DNA of 64,000 nucleotides from Nonomuraea dietziae (GTDB taxonomy: Bacteria; Actinomycetota; Actinomycetes; Streptosporangiales; Streptosporangiaceae): positions 1,550,001-1,614,000 of the forward strand of contig NZ_JACIBV010000001.1 of assembly GCF_014195505.1 (NCBI RefSeq), read 5' to 3'. Both the position numbers and the translations under genes were made by a program. The number at the start of each line of letters is the position of its first letter. Positions within the stretch are counted from its first letter, which is position 1. Positions 41,265 to 50,506 of the stretch are shown here, one piece after another. The notes beneath the pieces were generated by a model that saw only the letters and a list, made by a program, of their open reading frames with translations, was not told the DNA's origin and ran no database searches.

Positions 41265-42209
41265 ATGACGCAGGCTCTGAGCCGGTCCGACGTGGGCAGC
41301 GCGCCCCCGCCCGGCGGCACCCTGGGAATGACCGCGCTGACCGCGCTCGCTCCGGCCAGCTGGGGCACCACATACCTGGTCACCACCGAGTTCCTCCCGA
41401 CCGGCTACCCGTTGGTGTCCGGTGTGATCCGCGCGCTGCCGGCCGGGCTGATCCTGCTCGCCGTCACGCGCAGGCTGCCACACGGCACGTGGCTGTGGCG
41501 CTCGCTGCTGCTCGGCACACTCAACATCGGCGCGCTCTTCGCGCTGCTGTTCGTCGCCGCCTATCGACTGCCGGGCGGCATCGCGGCGACCCTCACCGCC
41601 GTCCAGCCGTTGCTCGTCGTCGGCCTGGCGTTCCTGCTGCTCGGCGAGAAGCCCACACGCTGGCGGCTCGGCTGGGGCCTGGTCGGCGTGGTGGGCGTCG
41701 GGTTGATCGTGCTGCGCGGCCGGCTCTCCTTCGACCTGCTCGGCATCCTGGCCGGCATCGCGGCCGCCGGCGTGATGGCCGGCGGGATCGTCCTGACCAA
41801 ACGCTGGGGGCGTCCTGAGGGCGCCGGCGCGGCGACCATCGCCGGCTGGCAGCTCACCGCCGGCGGTCTCGTGCTCGTTCCGCTCGCCCTCGCCTTCGAG
41901 GGGCTTCCGTCCGGACTGGATCTTCGGGCGGTCGGCGGCTACGCGTGGCTGTCCGTCGTAGGCGCCCTGCTTTCCTTCCTGGTCTGGTTCCACGGCATCG
42001 GCCGGCTGCCCGTGGTCGCCGTGTCGTTCCTCGCCCTGCTCTCGCCCATGGTCGCCACGGTCCTGGGCTGGCTGTTCCTCGGGGAAGCCCTCACGGCATG
42101 GCAGGGCGTCGGGTTCGTGCTCGCGCTGGCCGCGATCGCCGCCGCGCAGCTGACCCCCGAGGTCGTCCGCAACCTGGTCCGTTTCCCCGCCACCACCGAA
42201 GGAGAATGA
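41265..42209 (+). CDS. EamA/DMT-family transporter
   Basis: A 314-residue membrane protein with ten spans in two EamA repeats; the first begins ALTALAPASWGTTYLVTTEFLP and the second around VMAGGIVLTKRWG. DMT exporters move amino acids, drugs or metabolites. AAGGAGATGGG precedes the ATG. It overlaps the next gene (ATGA), forming an operon under the divergent MarR. Confidence 0.9.
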   Translation: MTQALSRSDVGSAPPPGGTLGMTALTALAPASWGTTYLVTTEFLPTGYPLVSGVIRALPAGLILLAVTRRLPHGTWLWRSLLLGTLNIGALFALLFVAAYRLPGGIAATLTAVQPLLVVGLAFLLLGEKPTRWRLGWGLVGVVGVGLIVLRGRLSFDLLGILAGIAAAGVMAGGIVLTKRWGRPEGAGAATIAGWQLTAGGLVLVPLALAFEGLPSGLDLRAVGGYAWLSVVGALLSFLVWFHGIGRLPVVAVSFLALLSPMVATVLGWLFLGEALTAWQGVGFVLALAAIAAAQLTPEVVRNLVRFPATTEGE

Positions 42210-43096
42210 GCGTGTCGCGCACCGTGCTGATCACCGGAGCCACCGGAACCGTGTCCACCGCGCTGATGAATGCGCTGGAAGGGGCCGATGTGCGCCTTCG
42301 TGCGCTCGTCCGCGACAAGTCCGGAGCGGACGGCCCGCGCGAGCGGGGCGCCGAGGTCGTCGTCGGCGACCTCGATGAGCCCCGCTCCCTGCCGCCCGCC
42401 TTCGAGGGCGTGCAGGACGTGTGGCTGCTCACCCCGAACAGCCCGCGCGCCCCTGAGAACAACATGAACGCCGTGTGGGCCGCACGCCAGGCCGGCGTGG
42501 AGCGCATCGTGCGCCTGTCCGCCGTCGGCGCCGCGCATGACGCGCCGAACCGCAGCGGCAGGCTGCACGCGCTGTCCGACAGGGAAACCGAACGGTGCGG
42601 CATGCGCTGGACGATCCTGCGTCCGCTCTGGTTCATGCAGAACCTGCTGAACGAGGCGGGCGACATCGCCGCCACCGGCTCGTTCTCGCTGAACATGGCC
42701 TCGGCGCGGCTCAGCATGATCGACGTGCGCGACATCGCCGCGTGCGCCGCCCGCGTGCTCCTCGACGACCCGGATCGCCACCACGGCCGGACGTACACCC
42801 TCACAGGTCCGCGCTCGCTGACGTTCGACGAGGTCGCCGGCCAGTTGGGCCTCGCTCTCGGCAGGCCCGTCACGTATCTGCCGGTCAGCGACGACGCCAA
42901 GCGCCGGACACTGCTCGGCTACGGCGTTCCGCGATGGATCGTCGACATGGTCGAGGAGTACGCGCAGGCGTACGTCTCCGGCTGGGGGGACTTCACCACC
43001 GACACGGTCGCCGACCTTCTCGGCCGCCCCCCGCGCGACATCGCCGACTTCGCCCGCGACCACGCCGCGGCGTTCACCTCGGCCGACGGCCGCTGA
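42206..43096 (+). CDS. NmrA-like NAD(P)-binding protein
   Basis: A 296-residue atypical short-chain dehydrogenase: RTVLITGATGTVSTALMNAL is the Rossmann nucleotide motif, EVVVGDLDEPRSL follows as in NmrA/quinone-oxidoreductase-like proteins, and WTILRPLWFMQNL near residue 135. The catalytic Tyr-Lys of classical SDRs is missing, as in this group. It is coupled to the transporter gene by ATGA and likely acts on or senses the exported compound. Confidence 0.88.
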   Translation: MSVSRTVLITGATGTVSTALMNALEGADVRLRALVRDKSGADGPRERGAEVVVGDLDEPRSLPPAFEGVQDVWLLTPNSPRAPENNMNAVWAARQAGVERIVRLSAVGAAHDAPNRSGRLHALSDRETERCGMRWTILRPLWFMQNLLNEAGDIAATGSFSLNMASARLSMIDVRDIAACAARVLLDDPDRHHGRTYTLTGPRSLTFDEVAGQLGLALGRPVTYLPVSDDAKRRTLLGYGVPRWIVDMVEEYAQAYVSGWGDFTTDTVADLLGRPPRDIADFARDHAAAFTSADGR

Positions 43097-43119
43097 CCCG
43101 CGCATCGGCGACGGTGTGA

Positions 43120-44631
<1,512 letters not shown>

Positions 44632-44750
44632 CGGCACCGGGCTCGGCCGCCGATCGATTCGGCCAAGAGCCCGGCATGACGGCGACCAGGCCGGGCGCGC
44701 CGCCGCACGCGCGAGCGCCTCGGCGTGGCGCCGCCGGCCACCGCGCCGGC

Positions 44751-44781
44751 TTGCGTTCGAGCGCGCTCGAAGCCATAGCGT
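44751..44781 (+). promoter_or_regulatory. MerR-type promoter with 19-bp spacer and 16-bp palindrome
   Basis: TTGCGT (44751-44756) and TAGCGT (44776-44781) are 19 bp apart, the overlong spacer that MerR activators correct by DNA distortion. A perfect 16-bp palindrome, TTCGAGCGCGCTCGAA (44756-44771), fills the spacer. A MerR gene lies 160 bp downstream. Confidence 0.6.
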
Positions 44782-44788
44782 CGCCGCC

Positions 44789-44932
44789 ATGACGACACAG
44801 ACCTGGATGGGGATCCGCGTGATGACCGTCAAGCGGTGCCTACCGGCGTGGCCCGGACGATTCGAGCGGTGGGCCGAGATGGCCCGCAGCGCCGACTTCG
44901 AGGGCGTGCCGGCCTCGGCCCGGCCGATTTAG
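44789..44932 (+). CDS. Leaderless 47-residue ORF under the MerR-type promoter
   Basis: The ATG lies seven bases after the -10 element, at the predicted transcription start. The product is mostly polar, basic in its first half (MTVKRCLPAWPGRFERWAEM) with one Cys, and matches no family I know. It ends ten bases before the MerR gene. It could be a small effector of the MerR response or a short leader ORF; its coding status is unproven. Confidence 0.4.
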   Translation: MTTQTWMGIRVMTVKRCLPAWPGRFERWAEMARSADFEGVPASARPI

Positions 44933-44942
44933 GCTGGCAGGC

Positions 44943-45467
44943 ATGGCCACCGAAGATCTGATGACCAGGGCGCTCGACATGCTGGGAGACGACGGTCCGC
45001 TGTCGGTCGAGGCGATCCACCGCCTCACCGAGCCGGCCGACGTGCCCGAGTCGATGGTGATCGCCGAGGTCGCCGAGCTCCTCGACGTCTCGCCCCACAC
45101 GCTGCGCTACTACGAGCGGGCCGGGCTGGTCGAGGTGGCCCGCGACGGCAACGGCCATCGCGTCTACGACGCCCAAGCGGTGCGGCGCCTGGTGTTCATC
45201 ACCAGGATGCGGCTGTCCGGTATGGCGATGCGCGACCTGCAGCACTACGTCTCGCTCGTCGACGCGGGCGAGCACACCGAGCCCGAGCGGCTCGACATGC
45301 TGCTCGAACAGCGCGACACCATCCGCCGCCGACTCCGCGAGCTGACCCTTTCCCTCTCGGCGGTCGAGTACAAGATCGCCACGTACGGGGGCTCGACCGG
45401 ACCGGACGTCCAGGCGTCCGGCTCCGGAACCGGCACCGGCCGTACGGCGGCGCCGCACGAGCCGTAG
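44943..45467 (+). CDS. MerR-family regulator
   Basis: A 174-residue MerR protein with a 45-residue N-terminal extension before the helix-turn-helix (IAEVAELLDVSPHTLRYYERAGLVEV), then RVYDAQAVRRLVFITRMRLSGM and a coiled-coil dimerisation helix (DTIRRRLRELTLSLSAVEYKI). It lacks the metal-binding Cys pair of MerR/CueR, so it likely senses an organic ligand or stress. It is the second gene of a unit read from the 19-bp-spacer promoter and so probably activates itself. Confidence 0.85.
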   Translation: MATEDLMTRALDMLGDDGPLSVEAIHRLTEPADVPESMVIAEVAELLDVSPHTLRYYERAGLVEVARDGNGHRVYDAQAVRRLVFITRMRLSGMAMRDLQHYVSLVDAGEHTEPERLDMLLEQRDTIRRRLRELTLSLSAVEYKIATYGGSTGPDVQASGSGTGTGRTAAPHEP

Positions 45468-45533
45468 CGACGGGCAGAGTGAGGGACACCGCTCGGTGTC
45501 GCGCCTGCCACGGCAAGGCAGCCGACGGCACCC

Positions 45534-46733
45534 CTAGGCGGGTGGCTCCAGCCAGACGTAGCCGGCGGCGGCCACCAGCGAGACGAGCACGAGGGCGGCT
45601 CCGCCCGCCACCTTCTGCCATCGCGGCCGCTCCACCGAAGGGTCGCGGGCGAAGACCTGCTCCCTGACCAGGACGGCGTGGCAGGTCCCGCCGAACCACA
45701 GGCTGATCAACGCCAGCATCGGGATGATGTCCAGCTTGTTCAGCCCGTCGTCGTCGGTGAACGGCATCACCAGGAAGATGGCGCCCAACCCGAGGTAGGC
45801 CAGGGCCCACAGGCCCAGTCCGAGCGAGCGCCGCGTGACGGCGGCGTACACGAACGCCCACGGTGTGCCGTATCCGCAGCTCAGCAGCGGGATGGCCGCC
45901 CACACCCAGCTGCCCCACACCGGGCCGCCTCCCGGGGCTTGGGCCTGAGGACGCGGCGGGGTGACACCGAGGTCGGGGCCGGGGTCGGAGTCGGGGTCGG
46001 GGTCGGGGTCGGGGTCGCCGTTGAGGATGCGCATCTCCAGCGCGCGCATGGCGGGGCCAGGCTCGATGCCCAGTTCGTCGACGAGCACCTTACGCGTCTC
46101 CTGGTAGACCGCGAGCGCCTCGACCTGGCGGCCCGAGCGGTACAGGGCGAGCATCAGCTGCGCGCGCAGCCGCTCGCGCAGCGGGTACTCCTGGACCAGG
46201 CCGCGCAGCTCGGCGACGGCCTCCGCGTCGCGGCCCAGCGCGAGGTCGGCCTCGACGGCGTCCTCTGCGGCGGCGGCCCGCCGCTCCTCCAGGCGCAGGG
46301 CGGTCGCCGCGATCGGGTCGACATGCTCGACGTCGGCCAAGGCCCTGCCCCGCCACAGGGCGAGCGCCTGGCGCAGGAACACACCGGCCATCACCGGATC
46401 GCCACAGCCGCGGGCGGCGGTGAGGAGCTCCTCGAAACGGCCGGCGTCGAGCTCTCCAGGTCCGATCGTCAGGGCGTAGCCGTGCGGCCCCCTGACGATC
46501 CTGCCGGCGTCGCCCAGAAGCTTGCGGAGCTGCGACACGTACACGCGTAGGTTGTCCCCCGCCGATTTGGGGGGTTCCTCGCCCCAGAGGACGTCGACGA
46601 GGCGATCGGTGGAGACCGGCTCGTTGGGGTGGCACAGCAGCACGGCCAGCAGGAGGCGCGGCTTGCCTGCGGGAACCCGAAGCTCGATCCCGTTCTTGGT
46701 GATGCCGAGCGGACCGAGGATGCGGAATTCCAT
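45534..46733 (-). CDS. Membrane-tethered SARP-type regulator
   Basis: A 399-residue protein. Residues 1-95 are an OmpR-like winged helix (MEFRILGPLGITKNGIEL, ending VRGPHGYAL); residues about 95-245 are a bacterial transcriptional activation domain (BTAD), ending in EMRILNGD. A (DP)n linker follows, then four membrane spans in the last 125 residues (WVWAAIPLLSCGYGTPWAFV, GLWALAYLGLGAIFLVMP, MLALISLWFGGTCHAVLV, GGAALVLVSLVAAAGYVW). SARPs are normally soluble antibiotic-cluster activators, so anchoring in the membrane is unusual. The divergent secreted-protein gene is a likely target. Confidence 0.85.
   Translation of the reverse strand: MEFRILGPLGITKNGIELRVPAGKPRLLLAVLLCHPNEPVSTDRLVDVLWGEEPPKSAGDNLRVYVSQLRKLLGDAGRIVRGPHGYALTIGPGELDAGRFEELLTAARGCGDPVMAGVFLRQALALWRGRALADVEHVDPIAATALRLEERRAAAAEDAVEADLALGRDAEAVAELRGLVQEYPLRERLRAQLMLALYRSGRQVEALAVYQETRKVLVDELGIEPGPAMRALEMRILNGDPDPDPDPDSDPGPDLGVTPPRPQAQAPGGGPVWGSWVWAAIPLLSCGYGTPWAFVYAAVTRRSLGLGLWALAYLGLGAIFLVMPFTDDDGLNKLDIIPMLALISLWFGGTCHAVLVREQVFARDPSVERPRWQKVAGGAALVLVSLVAAAGYVWLEPPA
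45968..46018. repeat. GGGGTC hexamer array within the SARP gene
   Basis: About eight near-perfect copies of GGGGTC encode, on the other strand, the Asp-Pro repeat that links the DNA-binding part to the membrane part. Such arrays change length easily. Confidence 0.8.
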
Positions 46734-46739
46734 GCCCTG

Positions 46740-46756
46740 TTTTCCGTGGGGGAAAA
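46740..46756. promoter_or_regulatory. Palindrome in SARP divergent promoter
   Basis: TTTTCC-GTGGG-GGAAAA lies seven bases upstream of the SARP start codon. Confidence 0.45.
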
Positions 46757-46775
46757 TGCCCTGGTGGACAGCCCT

Positions 46776-46799
46776 TTATACGGTCCGTTATACGGCCCG
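46776..46799. promoter_or_regulatory. Two abutting 12-bp direct repeats, SARP site candidate
   Basis: TTATACGGTCCG and TTATACGGCCCG follow each other without a gap. SARPs bind tandem direct repeats in their target promoters; the period here is 12 bp rather than the usual 11. The repeats are 60-84 bp upstream of the secreted-protein ATG. Confidence 0.5.
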
Positions 46800-46859
46800 C
46801 GCAACCCTCTGCTCCTACGTTTGCGCCCAACGACGACAACTCCCGAAAGAGGTTTCGTG

Positions 46860-47252
46860 ATGAAGCGCACGCAGGTGCTGGTTGCCACGCTCGCCACCGG
46901 TCTGATGTTCACAGCGCTCCCCGCCGCGGCCATGGCGGAGCGGGTGGATGACAGGGCGGTGTTCGCCCTGACTCAGCTCTCCGGCCCCAAGGTCGGAAAG
47001 CTCGTCGTCGGTTACGCCGTCGTCTCCGTGAAGGACCTGGAGGACACCGCGACCGTGGAGAAGGCGACCAAGGCGGTCAAGGCCCGCGTTCCGTTCAGGA
47101 AGAGCTTCAGGGTGAAGCAGAACACCTGCGCGATCGTGGCCGTGGCCGAAGGCAGGAAGGGAGCCAGGCTCCGTCTGAGCGTCACCGTCGGCGGGGCCGT
47201 GGTCAGCGCCAAGAAGGGCAAGGCGCCCTACGACGTCTACTGCAACGTCTAG
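46860..47252 (+). CDS. Small secreted hypothetical protein
   Basis: A 130-residue protein with a Sec signal peptide (TQVLVATLATGLMFTALPAAAMAE). The mature part of about 105 residues is basic and beta-rich (KLVVGYAVVSVKDL, RLRLSVTVGGAVVSAKKGKA) with two Cys, which may form a disulfide. Family not recognised. Divergent from the membrane-bound SARP across the direct repeats, hence a candidate target. Start at ATG 46860; the GTG three bases earlier is also possible. Confidence 0.75.
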   Translation: MKRTQVLVATLATGLMFTALPAAAMAERVDDRAVFALTQLSGPKVGKLVVGYAVVSVKDLEDTATVEKATKAVKARVPFRKSFRVKQNTCAIVAVAEGRKGARLRLSVTVGGAVVSAKKGKAPYDVYCNV

Positions 47253-47559
47253 TACTCCGGTGACGATTTGAGATCATGATCGGGGTCTGCGCTGGTAGTG
47301 GCAGCGTCGGGCGGTCGCCAGGCGGCGGCGCCAGCCGGCCAGCGCAGCATCTCCTCGGACGCGCCCGCACGGGTCAGCGCCCCGCTCCCGGGCCCCGGCC
47401 ATCACACCGGGCACGGGGGCGAGGTGTCCGAAAGCTGACGGGCTATGGAAACGGGCGGGGATCGAGCTGATAATCCACGCGTACGGCGATGCAAACCCCC
47501 GCCTCACCTCGCCCCAAGGCACCCGGACACGTCATGACGGCTACGTCGAAAGGCAGAAG
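47253..47559. other. 307-bp intergenic region without a clear gene
   Basis: High in G/C, no ORF of typical composition. Near 47440-47480 it becomes less G/C-rich just before the lectin gene, where its promoter should lie. The minus strand near 47260-47420 can be read as an Arg/Trp-rich peptide that vaguely resembles a transposase end; I do not rely on it. Confidence 0.5.
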
Positions 47560-48090
47560 ATGCGTTCGTCGAAACGTGCTGCGGCGGTGCTGTCCGCCGC
47601 AGCCCTGCTGTTCCTCCCCGCCCCGCCCGCCGCGGCCAGCACGACCTTCACCTTCAGCAACCTGCACAGCGGCAAGTGCCTGGAGGTGGCGTACGCCAGC
47701 ACCGCCAACCTCGCGGACGTCGGCCAGTACACGTGCCACAGCCTGAACAACCAGAAGTGGTACATACAGTCGGCCGGCGGAGGGCGGCAGACCCTGGTCA
47801 ACGTCAACAGCGGGAAGTGCCTGGACGTACTCGACTGGAGCACCGCCGACTTCGCGACCGTCACCCAGGACACCTGCGACGGTGGAGCCAACCAGAAGTG
47901 GGAGCTCGTCCAGGTCGAGATCGGCCCTGGGCAGCCGAGCAACAGGATGATGCTGCGCAACCAGAACAGCGGCAAGTGCCTGGAGATCCTCAACTACAGC
48001 ACCGCGGACTTCGGTGAGGCAGTCCAGTACAGCTGCTACGAGGGCGCCAACCAGGTGTGGGCATCGCCGCAGTGGTGGTGGCCCACCTGA
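47560..48090 (+). CDS. Secreted ricin-type beta-trefoil lectin
   Basis: A 176-residue protein with a Sec signal peptide (cleavage after AAAS). Three repeats follow, each with GKCLxV/I and a QxW end: SGKCLEVAYASTANLADVGQ with NNQKWY, SGKCLDVLDWSTADFATVTQ with NQKWEL, and SGKCLEILNYSTADFGEAVQ with ANQVWA. This is a single beta-trefoil carbohydrate-binding domain with no enzyme attached. It may help recognise glycans at the surface. Confidence 0.88.
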   Translation: MRSSKRAAAVLSAAALLFLPAPPAAASTTFTFSNLHSGKCLEVAYASTANLADVGQYTCHSLNNQKWYIQSAGGGRQTLVNVNSGKCLDVLDWSTADFATVTQDTCDGGANQKWELVQVEIGPGQPSNRMMLRNQNSGKCLEILNYSTADFGEAVQYSCYEGANQVWASPQWWWPT

Positions 48091-48199
48091 TCCCCACCAC
48101 TCCCCGACCGCAGCCCGGGTGGTAACGAGAGCTGTCGGGAACCCGGCCGGCCGCTCATGAGTTCCGGTAGTGATCGTCGCCGTGCCGAGGAGGCGAGCA

Positions 48200-49057
48200 G
48201 TGGCATTCAGGCGAGAGGACGAACCTCCCCCCTGGCTGTCGTCCGCGGACGAGCACGGGCTGATCGGCCCGGCCGAACGCAGATGGATCGACTCCTCGAT
48301 GGCCTGGTTCGTGCGCCAGTTCGGCAAGGACATCGCCCTTGGCGACGTCGCCCTGCCGACTCCGGAGTTCTTCCACTTCCTCTCCGTGCCGACGGGGGCC
48401 GAGGAGGCGCTCAACGCCCTGGTGAGCAGGGCGCGCCGGCTGATGGCCGTCGACGTGTCCGACATCAGGGTGAGGCTCTTCACCGCCGAGGAGCACACAT
48501 CCGAAGCGACAACGGTCGGGCACTACGACACAGAAGACGGCCATCACGTCATCGGGATCGATCGGCGACAGCTCGCCGATCGCACCGTCCTGACGGCCAT
48601 CGTGGCGCACGAACTCTGCCATGTGCGCCTCCTCGGGGAGGGGCGCATCTCGTGGGAACGGGAGGACCACGAGCGCCTGACCGACCTGCTCACGGTCTAC
48701 CTCGGGTTCGGCGTCTTCACCGCGAACGCCGCGATGAGGTTCGCGCGGGCCGCGCGCGGCTGGCAGATCATGCCCAGGGGCTACCTGAGCGACGAACTGC
48801 TCAACGGCGCGTCCAGCGACTTGAGCAGCCGGCGCCTCGGCTACCTCACCCAGCAGGAGTTCGGCTACGCGCTCGCCCGCTACTGCTGGCTGCGCGGGGA
48901 GAGGCGGCCGAGCTGGGCCGCCTACCTGGGCCCCGGCGCCCGCGCCGCCCTGACGCGGGCTCTGTCCCACCTCGCTCACGACGCGGACGATCAGGAGTTC
49001 CGCAAGCCGGCCCCTGAGATTGCTTTGAACAACGGCTGGTTCCTGCCCTTCAAGTGA
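48200..49057 (+). CDS. HExxH metalloprotease-like protein
   Basis: A 285-residue cytoplasmic protein. IVAHELCHVRLLGEGRI contains HExxH (HELCH), and EREDHERLTDLLTVYLGFGVF offers a possible third ligand, as in small zincin families. The start at GTG 48200 is chosen because AGGAGG lies six bases before it; in-frame GTGs at 48170 and 48182 have no ribosome-binding site. No signal peptide or propeptide. Substrate unknown. Confidence 0.7.
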   Translation: MAFRREDEPPPWLSSADEHGLIGPAERRWIDSSMAWFVRQFGKDIALGDVALPTPEFFHFLSVPTGAEEALNALVSRARRLMAVDVSDIRVRLFTAEEHTSEATTVGHYDTEDGHHVIGIDRRQLADRTVLTAIVAHELCHVRLLGEGRISWEREDHERLTDLLTVYLGFGVFTANAAMRFARAARGWQIMPRGYLSDELLNGASSDLSSRRLGYLTQQEFGYALARYCWLRGERRPSWAAYLGPGARAALTRALSHLAHDADDQEFRKPAPEIALNNGWFLPFK

Positions 49058-49113
49058 TGCTCCGCGTAGCGCCTGGCCCATGATCTGCCCCGCACTCCTC
49101 ATGGTGACTACAC

Positions 49114-49177
49114 AGAGTGATCGAACGAACACTATTGTGTGACTTAGCGCCCTACGGCTGTAGCGCTTGATCACTCT
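49114..49177 (+). promoter_or_regulatory. Structured promoter/leader of secreted small-protein gene
   Basis: AGAGTGATC (49114-49122) and GATCACTCT (49169-49177) are perfect 9-bp inverted arms. Between them lie a -10 like TATTGT (49133-49138) within ACAC-TATT-GTGT, and a smaller hairpin AGCGC...GCGCT. Either a protein-binding pair or a leader RNA fold could result. Confidence 0.4.
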
Positions 49178-49195
49178 CTCGACAAGGAACCTTCG

Positions 49196-49492
49196 ATGAA
49201 GATCACCGTTGCCACGCTGAGCTTGGCTCTCTTCGCCCTCGTCGGCCTGGCCTCGCCTGCCCACGCGGGCTCGACCCCTGCCTACGTCTGCATGGTCGTG
49301 AACCTGGCGGAGGACGGCACGCTGGACGGCACCTACTGCCACGAGAACGACGGCGCCCCCGCCCGCGGCACGGTCAAGGGGCCGTTCGCCGTCTGGTCGC
49401 CCTTCCAGCTGACCCGCGTCATCATCTGCAGGTCAGGTCAGGCCGACACGCCTTCCCGGATCACCGCATCCGGCTGTCACCGTCTCTTCTGA
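49196..49492 (+). CDS. Small secreted Cys-containing hypothetical protein
   Basis: A 98-residue precursor with a clear Sec signal (MKITVATLSLALFALVGLAS, then PAHAG). The mature 75 residues contain four Cys (YVCMVV, TYCHEN, IICRSG, SGCHRL), probably two disulfides. No family recognised. A long structured upstream region suggests controlled expression. AAGGAA precedes the ATG. Confidence 0.75.
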   Translation: MKITVATLSLALFALVGLASPAHAGSTPAYVCMVVNLAEDGTLDGTYCHENDGAPARGTVKGPFAVWSPFQLTRVIICRSGQADTPSRITASGCHRLF

Positions 49493-49571
49493 GCCGTCCT
49501 TCGCGGCGCGCCACGTCCTTGTCGAGGACGCGGCGCGCCTTCTTCGTCCGGCTGAGCCGCCGGCCGAAGCC

Positions 49572-50228
49572 TTGGCGTCAGCTGACGACGTGGAGAACGC
49601 CTTCATGACCATGTGCGCCGCGTGCGCGGTCGGCAAGGACAAGGACTTCGGCGGGAAGGTGGTCGGCGTCCGGGCCGCCGACGTCTCCTTCGTGCTCGAC
49701 GAGCTGACGGGGACACGCCCGAGGTGGAAGGGCTCGGCTCTGATCGACCCGTCCAGGATCGCGATGGCCGGCCAGTGCGTAGGAGGCGCGAGCGCCCTGG
49801 GAACGATGGCGAAGGACTCCCGGGTGCGGGCCGGGATCGACATGGACGGCTCCACGTTCGCCGCGCTGCCGTCGGGCGGGCTGTCGCGGCCGTTCCTGTT
49901 CCTGGGTTCGCAGGCGGTGCACAGCCCGGCAGGCAAGGACCCCTCGTGGGCGCGGGACTGGAGGCACCTGACCGGGTGGAAGCGCTGGCTCGTGGTGTCG
50001 GAGGCGCAGCACGCCTCCTTCACCGACATCCCGGTGCTGGCCGACCAGCTCGGCCTCGAACACGGCGCCCGGCTGTCAGGGGCCCGCGCGCTGGAGATCA
50101 CCCGGCGGTACGCCGGGGCCTTCTTCGACCTGCACCTGCGCAAGAAGGCGCAGCCCCTGCTGGACAAACCGTCGAAGCGTTACCCCGAGGTCAAGCACTG
50201 CTCACCGGAGAGGAAGACCTGCGTGTAG
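49572..50228 (+). pseudogene. PAF-acetylhydrolase-like alpha/beta hydrolase, N-truncated with Ser-to-Cys change
   Basis: About 218 codons match the C-terminal half of secreted PAF-acetylhydrolase-like esterases: VRAADVSFVLDELTG, RIAMAGQCVGGASALGTMA, MDGSTFAALPSGGLSRPFLFLG and QHASFTDIPVL. The N-terminal half with signal peptide is missing. The nucleophile elbow reads GQCVGG where homologues have GHSIGG: catalytic Ser is Cys (one base) and the preceding His is Gln. No proper start codon or ribosome-binding site exists near 49572 (TTG), so I treat it as a remnant. Confidence 0.65.
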
Positions 50229-50281
50229 GACCAGACGCGTCCGGGCGGCCTCGCCGGTCATGCGACTCCTCCCTGCGTCGG

Positions 50282-50503
50282 TCATGAAGGGTCCGCAGGC
50301 GAGCCGGCGCGCGAGACGAGGGTGATCGCTCCCGACGGGCACACGTCGAGCGCCCGGCGCGCCTTCGCCTGGTGCCCGGGGGGCGGCGACGAATCCAGCA
50401 GCATCACCCTGCCGTCGTCGAGGTCCTGGTCGAAGACCTCGGGGGCGGTCAGCGCGCACATGCCCGCCCCGATGCAGCGCTCGCGATCCACTTCGAGTTC
50501 CAT
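50282..50503 (-). CDS. [3Fe-4S] ferredoxin partner of the P450
   Basis: A 73-residue ferredoxin: ERCIGAGMCALTAPEVFDQD with two of the cluster Cys and a C-terminal VCPSGAI with the third. Such [3Fe-4S] ferredoxins deliver electrons to actinomycete P450s. It lies three bases downstream of the P450 stop, so they are co-transcribed. No ferredoxin reductase is nearby; one encoded elsewhere must serve. Confidence 0.92.
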   Translation of the reverse strand: MELEVDRERCIGAGMCALTAPEVFDQDLDDGRVMLLDSSPPPGHQAKARRALDVCPSGAITLVSRAGSPADPS

Positions 50504-50506
50504 CGG

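Noticed and set aside
45968..46018. CRISPR-like or regulatory array of GGGGTC units
   Set aside because: Units are 6 bp without spacers and lie in coding sequence for the Asp-Pro linker of the SARP.
47253..47430. Possible transposase end on the minus strand
   Set aside because: Arg/Trp-rich composition only; no DDE motif, no terminal inverted repeats and no target duplication seen.
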